Source: Lacibacter sediminis (GTDB taxonomy: Bacteria > Bacteroidota > Bacteroidia > Chitinophagales > Chitinophagaceae). From it: DNA of 64,000 nucleotides. Shown piece after piece: positions 9,050 through 18,600 of the stretch; position 1 is the first letter of the stretch, and every line of letters begins with the position of its first letter. The notes beneath the pieces are model-generated. The model saw only the letters and a list, made by a program, of their open reading frames with translations. It had not been told where the DNA came from and did no database searches. The translations under genes were made by a program, and so were the position numbers. Where the stretch lies: the NCBI RefSeq assembly GCF_014168535.1, contig NZ_CP060007.1, forward strand, positions 5,022,001-5,086,000, given 5' to 3'.

Positions 9050-9171
9050 CCGGATTGAAAGAGAACACCTTTAAAAGATCTAAGCCCATCATCTGCTGCA
9101 TTTGAAGTGAACAGGAACAGCCAAAGTCAGTAAACTATCTTACATTGTAAAACAAACCCAACTCACCCTGC

Positions 9172-10071
9172 ATGAGCCTCAAAAACCGCACTGATACTAT
9201 AAACTGGAAACAGGTTTTAAAGTTGAGTAACCTGATGCAAACCATTATTGGTTGTGCGCTCGCAGTACTTGCTATGCGTGGTTTTATGATTCCCAACAAG
9301 TTTTTAGATGGCGGTATTACCGGCATCTCTATTCTTTTACATGAAGTGTTTCATGTAAATATCAGCTTACTGGTACTGGTGCTTAATCTTCCCTTTATTT
9401 ATCTTGGTTATAAACGTATTGGTAAAACCTTTGCAGTACAAACAATTCTTGCTGTGTTGGTATTGGCAGCGGGGTTGCTGTTTATTGATATTAATCCCAT
9501 TACTACAGATCGTTTGCTGATAGCCATTTTCGGGGGTTTGCTTATTGGCACGGGAGTGGGCCTGGTACTCCGCTCAGGTGGAGTGATTGATGGTGCAGAG
9601 GTACTGGCCGTTTTTACCAAACGAAAAACAGGTTTTTCGAACAGTGAGATCATTTTACTTTTTAATGCGCTCATTTTTGCGGCGGCTGCGTTCCAGTTTG
9701 GTTTAGAAACAGCGATGTACTCGCTCATTACTTATTTTACTGCTACACGTGCAACAGATTATGTGGTTGATGGTATTGAACAATACACTGCCATCAACAT
9801 CATTTCAGCACAGCAGGAAGCTGTAAAAGACTACCTCGTTAATGAACTGGGTAAAGGTATTACCGTTTACAAAGGAGAAAGAGGATACCTGCCGGGCAGC
9901 TTTGAAATAAAAACAGATTGCGAAATTATTGTAACCATTGTAACCCGTTTAGAAGTTCATCAAATACAAAATGCCATTATGGGTATCGACAATAAAGCAT
10001 TTGTATATGTTCAAAGCATTAAAGAAGCAGCGGGAGGCATTTTAAAAGCAAAAGCACATGGGCATTCCTGA
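9172..10071 (+). CDS. YitT-family membrane protein (DUF161 + DUF2179)
   Basis: A 299-residue protein. The N-terminal two thirds hold about five to six membrane helices with the family phrase FMIPNKFLDGGITGISILLHE and a Gly-rich GLLIGTGVGLVLRSGG helix. The C-terminal cytosolic DUF2179 part (about 215-290) contains GITVYKGERGYLPG and a final helix. The family is widespread and poorly characterised, with a transport role suspected. The 3' end overlaps the HD-domain gene by 14 bp, so the two are probably translationally coupled. Confidence 0.88.
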   Translation: MSLKNRTDTINWKQVLKLSNLMQTIIGCALAVLAMRGFMIPNKFLDGGITGISILLHEVFHVNISLLVLVLNLPFIYLGYKRIGKTFAVQTILAVLVLAAGLLFIDINPITTDRLLIAIFGGLLIGTGVGLVLRSGGVIDGAEVLAVFTKRKTGFSNSEIILLFNALIFAAAAFQFGLETAMYSLITYFTATRATDYVVDGIEQYTAINIISAQQEAVKDYLVNELGKGITVYKGERGYLPGSFEIKTDCEIIVTIVTRLEVHQIQNAIMGIDNKAFVYVQSIKEAAGGILKAKAHGHS

Positions 10072-10642
10072 AGCAAAAATGCAACAATTTCTTGCAAGCC
10101 TGTTAAGCAGCAAACTGCCTGCTCATTTTATATATCACAATTTTGAGCATGCGCTGTATGTTACAAAAAAGGCCGAAGAAATTGCCCGTCATGAGCATTG
10201 TACCGAAGAAGAGATAACACTCATCCGCACTGCCGGATTGTGGCATGATGCAGGTTGCATTGTAGTGTATAACGGTCACGAAGAAGAAAGCTGCAGACTT
10301 GCACAACAATACTTACCTCAATTCGATTTTTCAGCTAATGACATTGAGATCATTTGCGGAATGATCATGGCAACAAAAGTTCCGCAATCACCTACAAACA
10401 AATTAGAAGAAATACTGGCTGATGCTGATTTGGAATATTTAGGCACCAACACTGCAGCAGAAAAAGCAGTAGATTTATTTAAAGAGTTACAATCGCTGAC
10501 TCCCTCTTTAACCCAGGCTGAATGGAATAAAATGCAAATTAATTTTTTGCAAAACCATCAATATTTCACATCGTATTGCAAAGAAAAAAAAGAGCACTTA
10601 AAACAGGCTTACTTAAAAGAGTTAATAGCTGCCAGCGAATAA
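10058..10642 (+). CDS. HD-domain metal-dependent hydrolase
   Basis: A 194-residue soluble protein with the HD superfamily ligand set: H27 and H31 in YHNFEH, the H63-D64 pair in GLWHDAG, H74 in NGHEEES, and a late Asp in ILADADLEYLG (about 122-124). Families of this type hydrolyse phosphoester bonds of nucleotides or signalling nucleotides; the substrate cannot be told. The ATG at 10058 overlaps the yitT-like gene by 14 bp; an in-frame ATG at 10079 is an alternative that removes the overlap. A cyclic-nucleotide substrate would be interesting given the cyclase gene 14 kb downstream, but that is speculation. Confidence 0.85.
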   Translation: MGIPEAKMQQFLASLLSSKLPAHFIYHNFEHALYVTKKAEEIARHEHCTEEEITLIRTAGLWHDAGCIVVYNGHEEESCRLAQQYLPQFDFSANDIEIICGMIMATKVPQSPTNKLEEILADADLEYLGTNTAAEKAVDLFKELQSLTPSLTQAEWNKMQINFLQNHQYFTSYCKEKKEHLKQAYLKELIAASE

Positions 10643-10747
10643 TTTTTTATCAGAAGCACTGTCCTGATTTAATATCCTTAATTAAAAGCCGCCACGCTTT
10701 TATATCTGTATTCTCCACCCAAATTCAATTTAATAAACCAGCTACAC

Positions 10748-10873
10748 ATGCGGGCTAAATCGCTTTGCGGAAACTCAACTGAAAAAATAAAAACTGAATT
10801 GGAGCAAATGGTGGCCAGTGGTAAGACGCCTGCGCCGGTAATCATTTTCATTCAACCGCCTGTTGCCGTGTAA
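10748..10873 (+). pseudogene. Truncated FIST-domain gene remnant (41 codons)
   Basis: This short frame begins MRAKSLCGNSTEKIKTELEQ and stops after 41 codons. It aligns with the start of the intact FIST gene 600 bp downstream (MQAKSIKGNSTEEIKNALLQ). Similarity continues to about residue 36 (APVIIF against LAIAF) and then ends at a stop codon. It is best explained as a tandem duplicate of the FIST gene of which only the 5' end remains. It could still be translated as a short peptide. It occupies the otherwise gene-free stretch 10643-10935, in which I see nothing else. Confidence 0.75.
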
Positions 10874-10935
10874 CATTAAAAGAAAAATAAGAACAACGCA
10901 TTATAATAATAATCAAAACCCCAAAATTTACAATC

Positions 10936-11331
10936 ATGCAAAACTTAACCATCATTAAAGACATGTATCAGGCAGTGGCCACCGGCGATTTCCCGGGTTT
11001 TTTAAACGGTATGGACGCAGCGATTGAATGGAACGAAGCCGAGAACTTTCCTTATGCAGACAACAATCCTTATATAGGACCTGGTGCTGTTGCAGCAGGT
11101 GTGTTTGGTCGTATTGCTGCCGATTGGGAATACTGGACCTTGTCTGATCATGAGTATCATGAATCAACCGGCGACAAAATTATTGTAACCGGCAGATACA
11201 ATGCAAAACATAAGATCACAGGGAAAGTTATCAAAGCCCAGTTCACACATATCTGGACGTTGAGTAATGGTAAAGCAACAGGTTTCCAGCAATATACCGA
11301 TACGAAACAGGTTACAGACGCTATGAAATAA
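10936..11331 (+). CDS. SnoaL-like (NTF2-fold) protein
   Basis: A 131-residue soluble protein without a signal peptide. The pattern is that of SnoaL/ketosteroid-isomerase-related proteins: N-terminal helix LTIIKDMYQAVATGDFPGFL, the aromatic-rich IEWNEAENFPYADNNPY, and strands ending in FTHIWTLSNGKATGFQQYTDT. Close relatives are usually small-molecule binding or isomerase-like proteins of unknown substrate. It precedes the FIST/histidine-kinase run by 35 bp on the same strand. The giant kinase of the cluster also starts with an NTF2-like domain, so ligand sensing by this fold may be a theme here (inference). Confidence 0.85.
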   Translation: MQNLTIIKDMYQAVATGDFPGFLNGMDAAIEWNEAENFPYADNNPYIGPGAVAAGVFGRIAADWEYWTLSDHEYHESTGDKIIVTGRYNAKHKITGKVIKAQFTHIWTLSNGKATGFQQYTDTKQVTDAMK

Positions 11332-11366
11332 TTGTATCAACAGTTTTTAAAAAATTAATTTCTATC

Positions 11367-12506
11367 ATGCAGGCAAAATCAATCAAAGGAAATTCAACCG
11401 AAGAAATAAAAAATGCCTTGCTGCAAAGCATGAATGATGGTTTTAAGCCCACCCTTGCGATCGCTTTTGTATCTATCAAACAAGACCGTAAAGCCATCTG
11501 CAAATTGTTAGATGAAGCAGACATAGCCATATTCGGCACCACTACCAATGGCGAGTTTATTGATGAAGAAACAGAAAAAGGTTCGGCAGCTATTCTTCTG
11601 CTCGAGATCAATAAAAATTACTTTGAATTGTACTTTGAAGAGTATCCTGAAAAAAATTATCGTGCCATAACAAATGCTGTTGCACGTAAAGCGAAAGAGA
11701 AATTTGCTACGCCTGCCTTTTTTATTGCAGGCAGCAATATGGAAACCGATGCAGAAGAATTATTATTTGGTTTCGAAGATGTGGTTGGAAAGGATGTAAA
11801 TGTGTATGGTGGTATGGCTGGGGATGATTTTACTTTTTCCGATCAGTTTGTATTTACCAATGAACATGAAAGTTCACGGGGAATGGTATGTATTGCTTTC
11901 GATGAAGAGAAGGTAACGATCAAAGGTGTTGCTACCTGTGGCTGGAGAGCAGTGGGTACTGAACGAACCGTAACAAAAAGTACAGGCAATCACGTGTACA
12001 CTGTTGATGATATACCTGTGCTGGATATTACTACCAAGTACGGTGGACTTGAAAACGTATCGCCGGATAATGAAGGACTCCTATTGGAAATTGCTGCTAA
12101 TTTCCCGTTGCAGTTACAACGTGAAAAAGGCGATCCTGTTATGCGGCCGGGATTAGTGATCGACTGGAGCGACCGTTCATTTTACTGCAGTGGCTCAGTG
12201 CCCCAGGGATCAAAAGTTCGTTTTTCCCTACCTCCTGATTTTGATGTAATGGAAAAAGTAATTAAAGGCGTGGAAAATCTGAAAGCAACAAAAATGCCTG
12301 ATGCTGATGCGTTGGTCGTGTTTAGTTGCGCCGGAAGAATACTTTCATTGGGTCCTTTGATGACACAGGAAATTGAAGGTATCAAAAATGTGTGGAATGT
12401 ACCGATGCTGGGAATGTTCTCAAATGCAGAACTGGCAAGAGCTACCGGCGGAAATTTAGAAATGCATAATCTCACAACCTGTTGTGTGGCATTAAAAGAA
12501 AAATAA
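11367..12506 (+). CDS. FIST N + FIST C domain sensory protein
   Basis: A 379-residue soluble protein matching the FIST family: an N-domain (about 10-215) with LAIAFVSIKQDRKAI, TTTNGEFI and VYGGMAGDDFTFSD, and a C-domain (about 225-375) with VFSCAGRILSLG and MLGMFSNAEL. FIST proteins are proposed small-ligand (possibly amino acid) sensors that feed signal transduction proteins. It ends exactly one base before the ATG of a soluble histidine kinase that lacks its own obvious input domain, so it is the probable sensory partner of that kinase. A truncated copy of its 5' end lies 620 bp upstream. Confidence 0.9.
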   Translation: MQAKSIKGNSTEEIKNALLQSMNDGFKPTLAIAFVSIKQDRKAICKLLDEADIAIFGTTTNGEFIDEETEKGSAAILLLEINKNYFELYFEEYPEKNYRAITNAVARKAKEKFATPAFFIAGSNMETDAEELLFGFEDVVGKDVNVYGGMAGDDFTFSDQFVFTNEHESSRGMVCIAFDEEKVTIKGVATCGWRAVGTERTVTKSTGNHVYTVDDIPVLDITTKYGGLENVSPDNEGLLLEIAANFPLQLQREKGDPVMRPGLVIDWSDRSFYCSGSVPQGSKVRFSLPPDFDVMEKVIKGVENLKATKMPDADALVVFSCAGRILSLGPLMTQEIEGIKNVWNVPMLGMFSNAELARATGGNLEMHNLTTCCVALKEK

Positions 12507-13547
12507 ATGAATCAGCATTTACAAAACATATTGAGTTTAATTCAACAGGATGAAGCGTTAACAGGTGAACAGAAGAATGCGATTACAAAATTGCTGAAAG
12601 ATGCGGATAAAGAATTAGAGATAACAGCGTTCAAACTGGACCGTACCGAAAAAGTTAAACGCACCACGGCTATTTTACTAGAGGAAACGATTGAAGAGCT
12701 GGAGCAGAAAAGAAAAGCCATTGAAGAAACAAATGCCGCATTGACAAAATCATTAGAAGAATTAAAAGCTGCACAGGCACAGTTGATCCAATCAGAAAAA
12801 ATGGCAAGCCTTGGTGAACTCACAGCAGGTATTGCTCATGAAATTCAAAACCCGTTAAACTTCGTCAACAATTTTTCGGAAGTAAGTACAGAGTTGGTGG
12901 ATGAAATGAATGAAGAGATCGAAAAAGGAAACTTAGAAGATGCAAAACAAATAGCAAATGATTTAAAACAGAATCTCGAAAAAATAAACCATCATGGCAA
13001 ACGTGCAGGTGATATCGTAAAAGGAATGTTGCAACACAGCCGCAGCAGCAGTGGGCAAAAAGAACTGACCGATATCAATGCACTGGCCGATGAATATTTA
13101 CGGTTAGCTTATCATGGCTTACGTGCAAAAGACAAAACATTTAATGCAGCCATGAAAACAGATCTTGATGCAACAATAGGCTTAATAAAAATTATTCCGC
13201 AGGATATTGGCCGTGTGGTGCTTAATCTGATCACCAATGCATTCTATGCCGTATCAGAAAGAAAAAAACAACAGCCCGAACACTACGAACCCGTTGTTTC
13301 GGTGAGTACAAAAAAACTGAACGATCGAATTGAGATCCATGTAAAAGACAATGGTACAGGCATTCCACAAAAAGCACTGGATAAAATTTTCCAACCTTTC
13401 TTCACGACTAAACCAACCGGACAGGGAACTGGTTTGGGCCTATCGTTGAGTTATGATATTGTAAAAGCACACGGTGGGGAGTTGAAAGTCGAAACAAAAG
13501 AGAATGAGGGGTCAATGTTTATTATTCAACTACCAGATTCGTTATAA
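12507..13547 (+). CDS. Soluble histidine kinase (coiled coil + HisKA + HATPase)
   Basis: A 346-residue cytosolic kinase. Residues about 20-100 are a long charged coiled coil. The phospho-acceptor His111 sits in SLGELTAGIAHEIQNPLNFV. The ATPase has an N-box (VLNLITNAFYA), a G1 box (VKDNGTGIPQ), an F-box (IFQPFFTTKP) and a G2 box (GQGTGLGLSLSY). No membrane helix or sensor domain is present, so input probably comes from the adjacent FIST protein, whose stop touches this start. The kinase core from LIQSEKMASLGEL onward is nearly identical to those of the next three genes, pointing to recent duplication or conversion. No receiver domain is attached; the two response regulators at 24.3-25.7 kb are candidate targets. 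Confidence 0.93.
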   Translation: MNQHLQNILSLIQQDEALTGEQKNAITKLLKDADKELEITAFKLDRTEKVKRTTAILLEETIEELEQKRKAIEETNAALTKSLEELKAAQAQLIQSEKMASLGELTAGIAHEIQNPLNFVNNFSEVSTELVDEMNEEIEKGNLEDAKQIANDLKQNLEKINHHGKRAGDIVKGMLQHSRSSSGQKELTDINALADEYLRLAYHGLRAKDKTFNAAMKTDLDATIGLIKIIPQDIGRVVLNLITNAFYAVSERKKQQPEHYEPVVSVSTKKLNDRIEIHVKDNGTGIPQKALDKIFQPFFTTKPTGQGTGLGLSLSYDIVKAHGGELKVETKENEGSMFIIQLPDSL

Positions 13548-13549
13548 CT

Positions 13550-15631
13550 ATGAAGCAACTCATCATCATACTTCTTTTTGTATCCGTTTCCCTTGCTGTA
13601 AAGGCTCAGCAAACATTGCCCGATAGTTTAAAAATTTCTTTTCAGGAAGCTCCAAATGATTCAGTGAGGTTTAAAGTATCCAGAGCCATCTATACTTTTT
13701 ATGAAGAAACCAACCGTGATTCAGCACTTCACTATGCAGAGCTGCGGTATGCCATTGCTAAAAAGTATAATCGTCCAATTGAAGAAGCACATACACAAGG
13801 TCAAATAGCTTACCAGCAAATTTATCTTGGTCGCTTTAGCGAGGCATTAACCAATCTTACAGAAGCAATGCAAATTGCTTTAAAAAGTAAGAACACAGCA
13901 ACCTGGGAACTTACCCCGTTTATTACACCGGGTAAAAGCCGGGAGATTGCCTTATCAATGATCAACCACATGTTTGGTCATTTAAAATTGCAAACCGGCA
14001 GTAAAGAAAGCATTCATTATTTCAAAGAAGGGAGAAGAATTGGTATAGAAATCGGCAATGCCTTTCGGGTTACTGTTGCCGATATGGTGCTGGCCACAAA
14101 TTACTTACAGTTAAACCAGCCGGATTCTGCATTGCTATATGCAAATGAAGGTGAAGTGTGGGGCATTCGTGGCGGTATTTCAAAATACCTTTCTAATATT
14201 TATTCTGTTATAGGAGATATTTATTGGCAAAAACGACTTGACAGCATGGCATTGAATTATTATCACAAGTCGCTTCAATATGCCATCCCGGAAGCAAACT
14301 TTACTGTTGTTGCCGGTGTATATGAAAGCCTCACTAACTACTACAAAACAAAGAGCAATGCCGATTCATCGCTGCATTATGCAGCTAAAACCCTTGCAGT
14401 AGTTGAATCACTTGGCGGTGTTACTACCTTCTGGTCCAGAGACATAAACCTTGGTAAAGTGTACCAGAATCTTGCTATGGCCTATTCACTAAAAAGAAAT
14501 ACCGACAGCAGCAACAAATATCTTCAACTTGCAATTACGGTGAAGGATAGTTTAACAACCAATAAATTAAGCAGACTTTCGGCCTTTCAACGTTTAATAT
14601 TAGATGAACAGATGCGGTTGCAGGAAGAAGAAAAGAAGCGAACAGAAGCCGAAAACAAACGAAGGATGTATATTTTGTTTGCAGGTATTGGGGTGGCCAT
14701 GATTATCATTTTGCTGATCTATCGCAACAACCGGCAAAAACAGAAAGCCTATACTCTGTTGCAAATGCAAAAAGCTGAGACCGATTTGCAGAAAGAAAAA
14801 GCTGATGCTGCTTTGCAGGAACTGAAATCTACACAATCGCAACTCATCCAATCAGAAAAAATGGCCAGCCTTGGTGAGCTCACCGCAGGTATTGCTCATG
14901 AAATTCAAAACCCATTGAACTTCGTCAACAATTTCAGTGAAGTAAGTAATGAATTGATTGATGAAATGAATGAAGAATTAACGAAAGGAGATATTGAAGA
15001 AGCAAAAGCGATTGCGAATGATGTAAAACAAAACCTGGAAAAAATCAATCATCACGGTAAGCGGGCCGATGCTATTGTAAAAGGAATGTTGCAACACAGC
15101 CGCAGCAGCAGCGGCGTAAAAGAGCCAACAGATATTAATGTATTGGCAGATGAATATTTACGGTTAGCTTATCACGGTCTTCGTGCAAAAGACAAATCGT
15201 TCAATGCAACGATGAAAACAGATTTTGATGTAACCATCGGCAACATCAACATCATTCCGCAGGATATTGGAAGAGTCATTTTGAATTTAATTACCAATGC
15301 GTTTTATGCTGTGGATGAAAAATCGAGGCAAAATATTGCCGGTTATCAACCAACTGTTACCGTTACAACAAGTTCGATTCAGCCCCCTTCAAGGGGTCGG
15401 GGTGTTCAAATAAAAGTATCTGACAATGGGGGTGGCATTCCGCAAAAAGTACTGGATAAAATATTTCAACCCTTCTTCACCACCAAGCCAACGGGGCAAG
15501 GAACAGGATTGGGATTGAGTTTGAGTTATGATATTGTAAAAGCACATGGTGGAGAGTTGAAAGTTGAAACAAGAGATGGTGAAGGAAGTGAGTTTATTAT
15601 TCAATTACCAATTAATACGACCAACGGATGA
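13550..15631 (+). CDS. TPR sensor histidine kinase
   Basis: A 693-residue membrane kinase. It has a Sec signal peptide (MKQLIIILLFVSVSLAVKAQ). The periplasmic part (about 25-345) holds TPR-like helical repeats, for example RFSEALTNLTEAMQIALKS, DSMALNYYHKSLQYAI and DSSLHYAAKTLAVVESL. One membrane helix lies at about 373-392 (MYILFAGIGVAMIIILLIY), followed by a coiled coil and the kinase core with His450 in GIAHEIQNPLNFV and a complete HATPase. It starts 2 bp after the previous kinase stops, and its TGA overlaps the ATG of the giant kinase (ATGA), so translational coupling is likely. The ligand or partner recognised by the TPR part is unknown. Confidence 0.93.
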   Translation: MKQLIIILLFVSVSLAVKAQQTLPDSLKISFQEAPNDSVRFKVSRAIYTFYEETNRDSALHYAELRYAIAKKYNRPIEEAHTQGQIAYQQIYLGRFSEALTNLTEAMQIALKSKNTATWELTPFITPGKSREIALSMINHMFGHLKLQTGSKESIHYFKEGRRIGIEIGNAFRVTVADMVLATNYLQLNQPDSALLYANEGEVWGIRGGISKYLSNIYSVIGDIYWQKRLDSMALNYYHKSLQYAIPEANFTVVAGVYESLTNYYKTKSNADSSLHYAAKTLAVVESLGGVTTFWSRDINLGKVYQNLAMAYSLKRNTDSSNKYLQLAITVKDSLTTNKLSRLSAFQRLILDEQMRLQEEEKKRTEAENKRRMYILFAGIGVAMIIILLIYRNNRQKQKAYTLLQMQKAETDLQKEKADAALQELKSTQSQLIQSEKMASLGELTAGIAHEIQNPLNFVNNFSEVSNELIDEMNEELTKGDIEEAKAIANDVKQNLEKINHHGKRADAIVKGMLQHSRSSSGVKEPTDINVLADEYLRLAYHGLRAKDKSFNATMKTDFDVTIGNINIIPQDIGRVILNLITNAFYAVDEKSRQNIAGYQPTVTVTTSSIQPPSRGRGVQIKVSDNGGGIPQKVLDKIFQPFFTTKPTGQGTGLGLSLSYDIVKAHGGELKVETRDGEGSEFIIQLPINTTNG

Positions 15632-18600
15632 ACGTAACTCCAGCACTAAAAGAAGAATTGGCTAATTGGCTTGATACCTATTGGACCACTTATTTAAAAG
15701 GTGATATCGAAACATGGTCAACATTCATTCGTGACGATTACCGGAATATAGGAGGAACGAAAGAAGAGATTTGGAACAGTAAACAGGAAATTATTGATTA
15801 CACCAACAGCATCCTGGATCAAATGCTGGGCACAGTTGATATACGTAATCGTAAAGTAGAGTTGATCCCTTATGGCGAATACATGATGGTGCATGAATTC
15901 ACCGATCTGTTTGTGAAAATTGAAGGCGAATGGACATTCTATGGTCCTTTTCGAATGTCAACCTTATTAGAAAAAACAGAAACCGGATGGATCGCTTTAC
16001 ATCAACATGGTTCCTATCCCGATATGAAAGCAATGGAGGGAGAAGCGTTTTCCATTGACGCATTAAAGGCAGAAAATGCAAAGTTGCAGGCAGCAGTGAA
16101 AAGCCGCACTGTTGAATTGGAAATTGAAACTGCCCTAGAAAAAGTAAGAGCTGAAGCAATGGGCATGAACAAACCCGATGACATTCTTGCGATCTGTAAA
16201 ATAATGTTCACAGAATTGCAATCACTCGGTTTCTCCCAATTAAGAAATACGCTGATCAATTTTTGGGATGATGAAAGCAATTCACTAATTGATTATGATT
16301 ATTCAGACGAAACAGGAGGAAATAAAGCCATCCTATCATACAGCAGTCATCCTGTGTTTGAGGAATTCCAGAAAACTATCAAAAACTCAAAGGATGCATT
16401 TGCTGAACTGATTGTAACAAATGAGCAATTGGAAAGCTGGAAACAACGGCGAAGAGATAGTGGTGAATACGAAGATCCACGGCTGAATAATATTACTGCA
16501 CTTTACTATTATTTCTATTCCATTGAAGTGGGCGCTATCGGCATTTCAACATTCAGTCCTATTACAGAAGAACAACTGAATGTACTGAAGCGATTCAGAA
16601 ATGTGTTTGACTTTGCGTACCGCCGTTATGCAGATGTGGCGCAGGCCGAAGCACAGGCCAGAGAAGCAGAAATAGAATTGGCATTGGAAAGAGTGCGTGC
16701 AAGAACAATGGCTATGCAACGCAGTGAAGAGTTGGTGGATGTTGCCACTGTTTTATTCCAGCAGGTAAAAGGGTTGGGAGTTCCTCAATGGAATTGTGGG
16801 TTTAATATCTGGAACATCGGTGATAAGGAGTTTACGTATTACCCCGGAAGCCCTGATGGTATCATATCTCCTTCGCCCTGCAAAATTCCATTAACTGAAC
16901 ATCCGGTTTTTAAGCGTTTCGATGAATCGAGAAGACGAGGAGAAGAACTTTTAGTATTTGAAAAAGAAGGCGAAGAACAGACGGATCATTACAGGTATAT
17001 GCTTTCGCTTCCCGGAGTGGGTGATTTGCTGCAAAGTATGCTGGATGCCGGCTTTGAGTTACCCAAATTTCAAATTGATCACCTTGCCAATTTCGCATAT
17101 GGTAACCTGATATTTATTACCTACGAGCATTTCCCAAAAATGCATGATGTGTTTAAACGCTTTGCAAAAGTATTTGAACAGACTTACACAAGATTTTTGG
17201 ACTTACAAAAAGCAGAAGCTCAGGCAAGAGAATCACAAATTGAAGCTGCATTGGAAAGGGTGAGAAGCCGTTCCATGGGTATGCAAAAAAGTGAAGAACT
17301 GAAAGAAGTCATTAAAATTGTTTACCAGCAGCTCAGGCATTTAAACATTCATCTTGACCATGCCGGCTTTGTTGTTGACTATAAGCCGAAAGGCGATTGG
17401 TATTTCTGGATCGCTGATGAGCAGGACATTCCTTCTAAAATAACACATCCATATTTTGATTCTGTTTGGGCCAATCAATTTAATGAAGCAAAAGAAAAAG
17501 GAATAGATTTCTTTGCCACTCATTTAAATTTTGAAGAAAAGAACAAATTTTATAGAGAGCTTCTATCCTTCGTTCCCGGTTTACCGGAAGCATCAAAAGA
17601 TTTTTATTTAAACTGCCCCGCTCTTGCAGCATCAACTGTGTTGTTAGAAAATGTTGCCCTGTATATCGAAAATTTTTCAGGCAATCCTTATACCGATGAT
17701 GAAAACAATACGCTCTTGCGTTTTGGAAAAGTGTTTCAACAAACCTATACCCGTTTCCTCGATCTGCAAAAAGCAGAAGCACAGGCAAGAGAGGCAAAAA
17801 TTGAAACGGCACTGGAAAGAGTAAGATCCCGGAGCCTGGCCATGCATCACTCATCAGAGTTATCTGCTGTGGTTGATACACTTCTCAGGGAGTTTACGAA
17901 TCTTGAATTTACGCTTACCTTCTGTATCATCAACCTGATAGATGAGCAAGACAAGAGCAATACAGTTTGGGCAGCTAACCCCGAAACGGGAAAGGACCCT
18001 GAATCCTATTACATGAAATTCGAAGATTATCCTTTTCATGATGCGATGTGGGATGCATGGAAAGAACAGAAGAAAAATTTTATCTATACCATAGAGGGAG
18101 AAGAGAAAAAAATCTATGATGAATACCTTTATACAAAGACGGAATTCCGGCGTTTCCCAACACATGTTCAGCAAGCGAATAGAGCTCTGAAAAGATATGT
18201 GGCGGGTTTTACATTCTTCAAGTATAGCGGACTCCAAACAGTGAGTGAAAACTCGATATCAAACGAAGAATTGAATATTCTTGAACGTTTCGGCAAAGTT
18301 TTCGAGCAATCCTACACCCGCTTTCTAGATCTGCAAAAAGCAGAAGCACAGGCAAAAGAAGCACAGATAGAAGCAGCATTGGAAAGAGTGAGAAGCAGGA
18401 GTATGGCTATGCACAAAAGCGATGAGTTGCTCGAAGCTGGTGAAATACTTTTTTTAGAAATGCAAAAGCTCGGCATTGAAATCCTAACGGCCGGTTATGT
18501 ATTAATAGATGAGGAAGAAAAGAATGGATTGAATTACACACCTCATCCGGGTACAAAAAAAATAATGCCAGTGCCTGTGATCATTCCGCATAATGAAACT

